Part shown: in pieces, positions 34,935 to 46,000 of the stretch
Numbering within the stretch: the stretch's first letter is position 1
How the letters are laid out: each line of letters starts with the position of its first letter
Assembly (NCBI RefSeq): GCF_000003815.2
Contig: NC_049980.1
Location: 22,085,249-22,149,248 of the forward strand
Length of the DNA: 64,000 nt
Source: Branchiostoma floridae
Taxonomy: Eukaryota > Chordata > Leptocardii > Amphioxiformes > Branchiostomatidae
Direction: 5' to 3'
The notes under the pieces: generated by a model
Told to the model about the DNA's origin: nothing
What the model saw: only the letters and a program-made list of their open reading frames with translations
Database searches by the model: none
Position numbers and translations under genes: made by a program

Positions 34935-35395
34935 TTTTCACATTTTCTCACCTAGGAGAAATTTACTAATTAAACGCATTAAAACGCAAAGCAATTCATG
35001 ATTGAAACAAGTTATTACTTAGTTATAGAAAGAAAAAAAAACTATTGAGAAAATATTCGACTATATAGATAAAATACTTTATAGCTTATATAACATTCAT
35101 ACTTCAAATATACTGTAACTGTATCGAACATAAGTATTCCATACGTGTTGGTGCGTTCTTCTAAGTGTTGTTGTGTTCAACGACACGCTTTTCGATGCCT
35201 GATCAAAATAACAACACAAAGTGAATCATGCAACAATTATTACATTACTGGAAAGTATCTTATTGTCTGTAACATAAATAGATATCATTTTTAATCATCG
35301 GAGATTACGCTATTAATGTTGATTCGGGGATCTAAAGTACAGGCCAGTACAGACTGTGAGCAGCTAGGTTCGAAGGTCATGGGTCACGAGACAAG
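34935..35395. promoter_or_regulatory. Bidirectional promoter FAM221B-like / SPG11
   Basis: 461 bp separate the divergent start codons (34934 minus, 35396 plus). It is AT-rich in the middle. Both ATGs sit in ATGGnGG contexts (AAAATGGCGGAG and CAAGATGGAGG), which resemble YY1 elements at TATA-less promoters. Confidence 0.55.
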
Positions 35396-38300
35396 ATGGA
35401 GGTGTGGGAAGAAACTTTGCAGTTTGTTCTGCAAAAACTTCAGGATTCTGTGGATATACAACACGTCAGAGAAGCCAAACTATGTACCAAGACAGGAACG
35501 ATTGCCCTTCTGAATGAAGATTCTACAATAACCCTCCTAAAGCTCGGAGGAAGTGAACAGAACAGAGCCTATCTCAGGAACATCAGAAGGTGAGCTATCT
35601 CGTCAACGGTCTAGTCTCGTGTCGCTTGTGAAACCAAAAAGCCGCCTCCAAAACAAAAATACAGTAGCCGAGGATGTTGACCGGATGTTCCTGCTAATAA
35701 GGCTTTTATTGCACCATTGACAGGATGTTCCTATCAATAAGAATTTATTATACACCTCCTGTAAATATGAATTTTCTAAAAGTGCTGTTGACATAAGACA
35801 GTGGCTATTGACAGGTTGTTCCCTGTCAACAATTTAGAATGCAAAAATATCTTATTGACAGGCTACGTATGTTTTCGTTTGGATTACAGCACTTAACAAA
35901 GGAATTTGTCAAATGGCTCAATAAGCATATTACCCAGGACAGGAGACCTGGCGCATCCCTGTCTTGTATGTCACCCATATCCTGTCAATAGCAGATGAAA
36001 TTCTTATCGCAGACTAGACTTTGAGTTTCAATAGAAGAATGATCCTATTAGTAGGAATATTTCTTGCACTATTGACAGGATGCTCCTGTCAACAAATTTG
36101 TTTTGACATGAGGTTCCTATTATTAATAAGAATTTCCCTGGCACTTTTGACAGGATGTGCATTATTATCCTATCAGCGTAACCCCAACCTAGATATATAA
36201 CAAATGAAAGTACACTTATTATGGTTATATAATGTTACAATGTTATAATGTTATAATTTAACTGCAGACTGACAGTGAGCTGCTTTCCATTTGCTAGGCA
36301 TGAGACACTGGCAGGATGTTAGGTCAAAGGTCCTAGAATAGGTTATCTCCTTTCTTGTTTTCAATTTTTTGTTACTTCTGTACAGTTTCAAATGGGAGGA
36401 GAAAGAGGCTTCCTCAAGTGTGGGTCCCTACAGCACAGCTGATTCGGCTATAGCAGTGGTGACAACAAATGGCAACCTGCAGCTACACAGTGTAGAATGT
36501 GGCAGTCCTACAGAACTGACAACAAGATGTCTAGGCTCCTGCTGCATACAGGATATAGCAGGCCCAGGTAGGATTTCCACCTCATTATAGTGCATGATGT
36601 TTTGTTTTTGATGTGTCTGTTTTTTTTCTGTTTGCTTGTATGTCTGTAGGAATTTGAAACAAGTAGAAAGTGAAGGGGAAATGGTGTAACTGCAGACTGA
36701 CAGTTAACTCCTTTTCATTTGCTAGGCATGAGACACTGACAGGAAGTTAGGTAAAAGGTCCTAGAATATGTTCCCCTCTCTTGTTTTTAATTTCCTACAT
36801 ATGCATGTTTGTATACCTTGTGGAAGCCATTGGGAAAATGCATAAGACTGCATCAGTGAGAAATTCACAATGATGAATAAAACAAGAAATTATTTTGGTG
36901 CGTCTTTTTTGTATTGCATATCTGGTAAACTGCCAATTTCAAAGCTGTCTATGATCAGGCTAATATGGTTGATCCACTCACAGTTGGAAAAAGAACCCAA
37001 GTACTCTAACTTGGAGGACTGGGAATGTTTATTTAAACCTGTACATTTTTAGTCAACTACTCTTACCACAATGGCACAAGATGCATAAGTGCTTTTCTGT
37101 CTTTTCATATCAGGATATCATCTTATGTAAAATGATATTTGTATCATCTTCTACCTAGGTCCTGTGGATATTTTGGAGGTGGGAGCAGATGTGGTGACTG
37201 TGTTAGTTGACGGCAAACTACTGAGTAAATTCGCTGTTTCTGAAGAAGAAGAAGAATCACTTTCTGTCATCAACCAAATAAAGCTGCAGGATGAAACCAG
37301 ACATGTCAGACAGGCGAAGGTTGTGTCTGGGCTCCTGTTTTGTCTGCAGGGGGATGGAGTTGTTGGTATCCTTTTACAATCTTGGTTAAAAATAACAGTG
37401 AAAATGAGAATTTCAGCTTTAATTGAAGGGAAACTTAGAAAATAGGATGATATTGCAGAATTGTTAAATGCAGTCAATCAGTACCTATATTGATGGTATA
37501 TAACTTGAGTGCTAATGAGTCATTTCCTTACATCTATAATACAGACATCTTCCATGTAACATCTGGTAGAAAGATGGGCAGGATTGTCATAAATGAGTAC
37601 CTGAATGCCAGAAATGAGCCTCTTGCTTCTGAAGAGCATCAACACTTGTCATGTTTTGATATTTCCAACAACCTGACATCACTTGTAGTTGGCAACACCA
37701 TCAGGATCCATCATGTGAATCTGAATGAGTACTTCACCCTTTTCCCCCACCACCTCTGTGCTGTAGTAGAGGAGCAAAATCCAGTGAGAAGGTTTGAAGG
37801 CTTAAGTGAGGAAGACTTGGGCTCATTTCAGTTCCTGCCAAGAGAAGTTGCTGACAGAAGCTGGAAAAGTCATTTGCGGCAGGTCAGAATGAAAGTTATG
37901 CAAAGAAGTTTCTTCCAACGGCCTGGAAGAAAGACAGGTGTGAGTCACCCAGCCCCATCATACTTTGCAGCAGAAAAGGAAGCCAAGTACTGGTTTGAAG
38001 ATGTGCCTGAGATAATTGCCACTGTTAAGAAGAGAGGAAATGACCTTGGCATGCACCTCAGTTACATGAGGAGGCCTCTCTCAACCTCAGGATTCTCTGC
38101 TTCAAGAACAGTAAGGAGACCCAGAGCCAGAGAAGTGTCCCAAGGTCCAGCTCCACTCAGCAACACCTCCTTTCATCTTCCACGGGAATTGCAAGGTTGT
38201 GAACTGATGCTGCTTAGTGTGGCAGATGCCACAGCTATTGCATGGTTTAGTGCACCTCAAGGCAGTGAGATGGGCAGAAACCATGGGCTTGTCTGTCAGT

Positions 38301-40040
38301 ACAACCTATCAACAGGAACGTGTAAAAGTCACAGGTAAAATCTCAACGTATTCAATTGAAATATTAAGTCTAAAGCTGGTAGACTTCAAGCATTATTAAT
38401 TGACTTCTTTCATCAGAAATTCCTGTGTCCCTCCATTGCATCAAACTTTCAATTATTTTCTCAGCTGTACTATTCATATTCCAGTCTTTCACCCACACAA
38501 AGTAACTAGGGTTTCTCTCTTGTATTGTAGGAATTTTTATGACTGTATATACATGAATGAAGGTGGATTTTTTATATAGGTTGAAGGAGCCATCTCTGCT
38601 TGTCCAGAGTGATGACAACCTGCACCCACACCTCCTCCTGACAGACATCACACTATCAGCTGTAGCCTGGGACGCTGCACAGGAGGAACTGGTCAACCAG
38701 GTTAGCAAACATGGATATTGTAGAATTCATGACTTAAAGTCTGTGTTGACTGCAGAGTCGGAGGGTGATTGCACTCAATTTTTTGGGGTAAATTCAAGTA
38801 GTTTGTTTTGGGATAGGTCAGTTAAGATTATATTTGGGGAGTTAATGTTATAAAATGACAGAGAAATACTAGATGAGTTGTATTTGTCATTTCACACCCT
38901 TATATGTGACCACACCATACGTAGTACCACATTCTAGACCTAAAGATGAGATGGACTACAAGTTTTGCAAAACAGGTTATCATATCTATGCCTTAAAACA
39001 TCAATACTGTATAATGATTTTATATATGACACAACTTGAAATAGACTGATTTTAAAAATTCAAAAGGTCTTATTTGACATTGTTTTCCGATAGCTGATGC
39101 TATATGCAGGTGCTTCTGTGGCCGAGTCTCTCTGCCATATTAACCACTGGGACCCCTGTTCCATCCCCATCCACACACTGGAGGTGGGGCTGAGGCATCG
39201 CCAACTGGACACTGTCGCCTTCTTTCTCAAGAGTAGGGAGAATGGTAAGGGTTGTGTTGTTGAAATAGAGCAGTCAAGAAGTTGAATGGTTTAGTTTTTG
39301 ACAGTTTCATACCCAAACCGTATCTTACATGTGATTACCGGTATCTTACATGTGATTGGTAGTTTGATTCCCTCACTGAGTCATAATCAAGAATTTAAAA
39401 ATTTTCTGCTTAGTAAAAAATTATAGTACAAACTACCTAGTAGTTAGTAAAAATTTTCCTAATATTTTTTCTGTCTCTTTGGTCTTTACCTAACAAAAGG
39501 TGGATCTTTCTTGTCTTTTCAGTGTTCCGACCAAAATCAAAAAGCCCAGCCCAAAGCCCCTTATCCCCAACCCCACCCAGTCCTCCCCCGGCCCCCAGTC
39601 TGGACACCCTTCAGCTTAGGGCAGCAATAGACCTCCTGGTCTCTGCCATCCACGAGAACATTAAGGAACCACAGTCCAAACAGTTTGCTAAACAACTCCT
39701 GCACCTGACACTGGACCACCTGCACCTGCTCATCAGGACAGCAACTGAGTTAGCATCAGATACATCCCACGATCCTTTTGGGTCCTCCGAGGACTCGCCT
39801 ATCCCCGTGGTGTCACCAGGTGTCATGGTAGACCGGCCACAACTGGAGCAGTCTGTACAGACATTGATGGGCTATGTTGTGGAGCTACGGAAGTTCCTGA
39901 AAAGACCTGCCGACCAGAAACAATCTGACAGTGTGGAAAGTTCTGCCCAATCAGCACTGTCTGATGAAGAAGCCTATAAACTGCAACTCTTAGATGAAGA
40001 TGACAAGTGCTTGAAGAGGTGGGAGACAATGAACAAAGAG
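35396..40040 (+). CDS. SPG11: SPG11 exons 1-7 (N-terminal propeller region)
   Basis: Exons: 35396-35589, 36386-36567, 37159-37365, 37545-38334, 38580-38700, 39094-39244, 39523-40040; 721 codons. The first six hold the beta-rich N-terminus. Exon 4 is unusually long (790 nt). Exon 6 carries CSIPIHTLEVGLRHRQLDTVAFFLKS, the clearest match to human spatacsin in this part. Exon 7 adds a Pro/Ser-rich stretch (SPLSPTPPSPPPAPS) before the helical IDLLVSAIHENIKEPQSKQF block. Confidence 0.9.
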
Positions 40041-43000
40041 GTAAGTAGCATGTGCAAACTACTGTGGGATACATGTAGAAACGTAAAATACAAACCAGTC
40101 TTTGACATCTGTATCAAACATCATCAAGACTCAGGTATGACATGACATAGGTTGTTTCTGTACCCATTCTATTGTTTCATTCTCATGTGAAAATATATAA
40201 ATATATAATATATATGCCTTGAATTAGATATTTCTCCTCTAGGCCATGATTTGTGATGCCATCCTGACGTNNNNNNNNNNNNNNNNNNNNNNNNNNNNNN
40301 NNNNNNNNNNNNNNNNNNNNNNNNNNNNNNNNNNNNNNNNNNNNNNNNNNNNNNNNNNNNNNNNNNNNNNTACATATATATATTACATTACATTGATGCC
40401 AAACCTGTACTCTACACTCAGGGTTATGATGTGACTGAACAACTGCGTAGAATCTGCTTGTACACTCCAAACAGAACACTGAGAGACTTTTTGGTAAGTT
40501 CATGACAAAAATGGTTTCCATTAAACTAGTTTTATGAATGATAAAATATTCTGACTTAGTACAGTACATACAAGCCTAGTACTGTTGAAAACAGTGATGA
40601 CTGGCACAGGAAAATAAGATTAATTTTGACATTTGAAATATAACGTTAGAGTATTAGAATTTCAGAGAAAAATGTAGTCAAGTCTTTTTTCAAAGGTACA
40701 ATTTTGAAGCAAGCAGTTGCATACATTTATATTTGAAACAACTAGTAATAAGCCTGTTCATGGTTCCAACTCCATGTGCTTGAGGTCAAAGGTGTAGACC
40801 CATAACTTGTAAACAGTGTTTGTCTAGACCGTGCTTAATATATGACCATTTGTTTATGTCATTTGTTTATGTCTCCGGGCCTTGTTATCAACAATGTATC
40901 ATACTTTTCTTGGACAGTTACCTACAGAAAACAGTAGCAAACTTACTGTTTTGCACTGTTCATTCAGGTGGAAGAGCTCATGAAGTCAGGTTCCCTGTCT
41001 GCAGAAGAACAGTCTATGGTTCAGTTTGTTCAACAAGTGGAAAGTCTGTATACATGTCAGTCTTTCCAGTCTGCCAAGGCCTTCCTACAAGAAACTGCAA
41101 CAAAAAGGTACAAATGATAAGGGCTTTTCATCTGTAGATTTAAGGGGAATTGCTTAGGAAGATGTTGCCATACTGCATAGAAATTCTTGCTGTGCTCAAT
41201 TATTGCCGTGTCCTGTCCATTTTTGCCACAGGTAATGGGTTTAGACTTGCTGAAATTCTCATCATTCTATGTCTTTCAAAATTAGAGACCCTTTGCAGGC
41301 TGTTTCACAAGATCTGACGGCCCAGGCCTCAGAGTTTCTGTCGCTGCACCTCCAGTGTGATGAGATAGGGGGAGCTGGTCCCATGAACTGTGAGAACTCC
41401 AGCTATGCCCACCTGGTGCTGGAGTGGGTGCGTCACTGGGACCAGCAGACAAGGGAGAGAGTTCTGCTGGACAGGATGTTGGCAATGGACAGGAGAGGTA
41501 CATCTACGTCCTCTGCACTTTTTGCAATTATTATATTAATCTAGATATTGCTTTCCACCACTCTTCTTTGCTACAAGCGAGTTTCTAAGAGAAAATAGAC
41601 TCTACACTCTAAAAGATTGAGAAATAGTCATGTTTTTAAGTACCAGAGTCATCAACCCAGTTTTTTTTTAGAACTTTCATTGAAGTGAACTTGTTGCCAC
41701 CAAGTACAGTAGGGGCATGATCAAATCTTTAAAAAAAGCAATGTTGTGACAGGATGTTCCCGTGTGCCTGCAAAGTTGGTGTGTTATGCTGAAAGGTGGT
41801 TATACCAGCTATACTGATACAGATACATTCCTACTTTCCAGAGGAAAATGTCAGCAAGAATATCAGTTGTGAGTCCACCTGGGCCTACCTGACATCCCAT
41901 CACATGTGGAACAGCCTTCTACAGTGGATACAGGCCAGTTTCCCTTTGGAAGAAGAGAAAGGGAAGGTTGTCACCTTCACACTGCAGGCTCCACTCACAC
42001 TAGAGTTGGTCAGTCAGCTTGGGTCCTGCACACCAGTTCTGAGGGACAGGATACTGGATGAACTTGCAAGGTAACTTTGTCAACATTTCACCAAATTAGA
42101 CTGTTTTAAGTTTTCTCTGGAGCTTGGGATGAATTGGAGCTAAAAATGTAAAAATGTATATACCACTGTACACATGGATTCTATAGATTACCATCTTAAA
42201 GTTTCTTTTCAACAAGAAGATATGTCTTTGCATAAAATTTCAGGAGAGGACAGTTTGTTACTGATGAACTTTCAAAGTTTGAAGACCTCCTGCGAAGATT
42301 AGCCCGGACTCACCAGGCCATCTCACACCCTCACATCATGGAAGGGGAGCCTGTGAAGAGCCTGTCTGTACCAGACTACCATCATCTATTCATCACATAC
42401 TGTGTAGAGAAACAGCTCCCCAACCTGCTGTATTTCTATCTGGACTTCTATGGGTTAGTGATTGCTATATCACCTTTCAATTTTCAAGATGTGCAGTTTG
42501 ATCTATCATATGTGTTGAATTTGCTGTAGATCCCCATCATGTTTGGGATTTCCTGTCATTCTATTGTGCTCAATGTTGTGAGGGCTCAAATATAAGTATG
42601 CTGCCTTTACTTTTGTTGCTTGTTTTACTGTTAGAATATATATTTCACTAATGTATCAGATACTTGATTATAAGAATTTTGCAGATTTATCCCACCTGAA
42701 TGATTTACTAAGAGCCAAGTCAGGAAGGCGTACTAATGAAAATTGACATGTCATTGTTGATGAGCCACTGTGTTTTGTGTGAACTTGGAACTTGCTGCTT
42801 CCACAGTTTACAGAAAGAAGATGGGAGTCTGTGCATCCCTGCTGACTGTGCTCCATGGGTGGATATGTTGGTACAGTTCAGACACACTGCCAGCAGTTAC
42901 ACAGGTCAGAAACAAAAGTTCCATACACGTACAGACCAGAATATATTCTGTCCAGGATGCCCCATTGTTGTTTTAACAATTATCATGACCACTCACCTTC

Positions 43001-46000
43001 CCCACTACTTATTTGCTGTGGTCCTGGTGGCCTTTAGGATAAGAAACTACCTATTTCTTCTGGCTTTGACCAGATTCCTTACCTTTGTTCCCCAACTGTA
43101 GATCCCTCTGCTGTTTTCCAAGCCAGTCTGGCCAATGCCCGTGTGTTGCTGGGGGCAGACTCTGTGACTGTGCAGACTTTGTTAGAGGAGGGGCGAATTC
43201 TCATGGCCTTATCTACCCTGATGTATGCACCTGAAAACATCACACAGGTAAAAAAGACAAGGATGAGACTTTTCTCTCATCCTGTACAGGCATTTCTTGT
43301 CCTTCATCTTGTATTGATCATGATCCATAGTCTCCTTTGACAAAGCCATGCCTGTTATTGGCACCTGTACCATGCAATGTATGTTATCGAAGCTGAGCTG
43401 ATGATAATATTTTTTTTCCCCATACAGGCACTGACTGCACCAGCCTCTGATGCTGACAAGCAGTGGAAAATTTGTCCTACTGTTCTGAAGCGCTCCCTAA
43501 CTGCCCATCCTAAACTGCAGTCTGTCTTGTTCCCTACCCACCCATTGGGCACAGTTCCTCCACAAGACATCACACTTTATCAGTTACTTCAGGTAATTTT
43601 CATCAAGACAAATTTTTTCCACATCAAGACACAATGAAATTAACTGTATGCTCACTAGCTGTAGGTATGACTAAATATTCTTACGAAATTTGAGCCCCTA
43701 TATTTTCTTAACCATCCCTTTTTTTAATTCACACAGCGAAACTGCCCCTTTGATCCCAGTCGACTATTTGGTTGGCAGGAAATGAACACACTCAGCTCTG
43801 GATCAGGTAAGCTCTAGACTCATATGAACTTTGACCTTCATACAACACGATTTCCCAGCAGTAAATGGAAAATGATTGTGTTATTCATGCCAGTCATTTT
43901 TTGGTCTCACACAGATTGCCTCCAGGATATGCCCCACTTCTCTCACCAGGAGTTGGTTTCCCAGTATGCCCACACTGAAGACCTGCAGTTCACCTACTAC
44001 CTGCGCAGGGGCAGGCCTTCTTTTGCCTTTGCAAAGTTTCTGTCAGCAGAGATGGAAGCCAGAGGGTCGCTCTCTCAAAGAAGGTCAGATGGAGATGAAA
44101 AATATTGTTTAAAATGTAATATATGTTAACTTTGTACTAGGTTTTCTTTGCTTGAAGGAATGCACAAATCACAAAGTGAAAAAACTACATCTTCATATGC
44201 ATCATTGATCATGATCTTTATCAACAAATTTTGATGATATAACTTTGCATGGCAATGGAAAAACAAGTGTTTTTAGCCCTGACATGCTATGAAGAGCCTG
44301 CTATGAAACAGTATCAAAATGAATGTCCTTAGTTGAGGGTTTTTCTTTCTTTTGCCTTAAGTTTTACAGAATATCTTCTCTCTTTGTGTAGGCTCTTGCG
44401 GGCTAGTTTGAAAGCATATTGCCTGGCCCTGAGAAACTTCACCCAGCCAGCTATCACAGCCTCGTGTGTGCTGTTCCTGGAGATGCTGGGGGTGGACAGC
44501 ACCAAGTTGCGGGTGGACGTACAGACAGCTAACACCGTGCTGTCCCACAGGGTGGACAGCATGGAGCTGTCTGGACAGAGGAGACAGGACATGGAGAGAC
44601 AGCAGGCCAGAGATATCAGTAAGAGATCATATTTACCTCCGGGGAAACAGAGGTATTGTTTCAGTGTGTGTTTGTTTGTCATGGTGTGTGTCAGTAGTTA
44701 TTTAAAGATAAGAGCCAAAGGCGGTGTATCCAGAGACTGGTAGGATGGGAAGGTTGGCTAAGCCCTGGGTGAAAAGTTTGTCCAACATAGACAGAATTAT
44801 GACTAAAACAAGAAATTCACAGCTTTAGATATTTCATGGAGGTGTTCATGAGATTGTTAATTTTTGTTGCTATCAAGGAGTCGCTATAGATTTCATTCAA
44901 TTTGATATGGCTAAGTTGAACATGGCAAACTGAGAGAAAATCTGATAAAATGTCCAAAATATAATTAATACATTCCAGGAAAAACTCTAAGTTCCTGATG
45001 TTTTGTACTTTTTTGTAGCATACATGTTTCTTGAATGTGTCCGTGGGAAGAAAAGGGCAGGAGAGCGCATTCTCCAGTGGCTAGAAGACGCAACATCCCA
45101 ACACATTGACAAACTTCGACTGGAAAGGTGGGTAACTCTCTCAACAGTTCTTTTATTCATTAGCAGGGCATGTTCTATATACCTGCACTGGTGCAAATAA
45201 CATGCACAGCTTTGCCTTGGTTAAACAAGGAGACTTTGGATCATGCTCAATACAAAAGTTACTCAAGCAACGGTTTGTGAACTGTCAGATGTTTCAGACA
45301 GCATCCACTGTCTTCCTTCAGTGACTGACAAGAATGTGAAGTCCATCAGGTATTTATCAAAAAATATGAATTGATATTTAAATCGGTGAAGACAGCACAG
45401 TTTATAACAACATATTCAGGGCTCGAAATACTGGGTGCATGTGCACCCAGGTGCACCCAAAATTGGAGATGTGCACCCAATTTTTTTATGTGGGCGCACA
45501 GGGTGCACCCAAATATTTTCGTAGGTTTATCTATGTAAACATACTATTATGCACAATATCATTGATATCCAAGTGTTAGAAATGTAATAAAATGTTTGTC
45601 ATAGTACGTGTTTAAGAATTTGAAGTTGGGTCCATCAAAATTTTAGGTGCTCAGTAAGGTTTGTAATTAGGTTTTTCTATTCTACTTTATTTTATGTGGT
45701 GCACCCAAAAATTATATGGTGCACCCAATTTTTTAGGTTAGGTGCACCAGTGCACCTAATCACAAAAAAGAATTTCGAGCCCTGATATTTCTTTATTTTC
45801 TGGTATTTACAGGGACAGCACAGCCGCCAGCCAACAGTGGGCCTTACCTGTCAGCTTCTGTGTTATTCACTACCTCCCCTACACCTGTGTGTTTCTGGAG
45901 GACTGTGCCAAGGCTGACAACTGGCTGCAGTTCACCTGTTTTGTTCAAACCCACCAGTATCCTAAGGAGCGGGTCTTAAAGTTGACTGGGAAATTCAGCA

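Noticed and set aside
40041-40145. Read-through extension of SPG11 exon 7 past 40040
   Set aside because: AAAGAG|GTAAGT is a good donor, and the extension (VSSMCKLLWDTC...) has no family similarity, while exon 8 at 40243 does.
42685-42730. Possible SPG11 exon after GAATTTTGCAG at 42685
   Set aside because: In the required phase it reads FIPPE then stop. The exon at 42807 joins in phase and matches the family.
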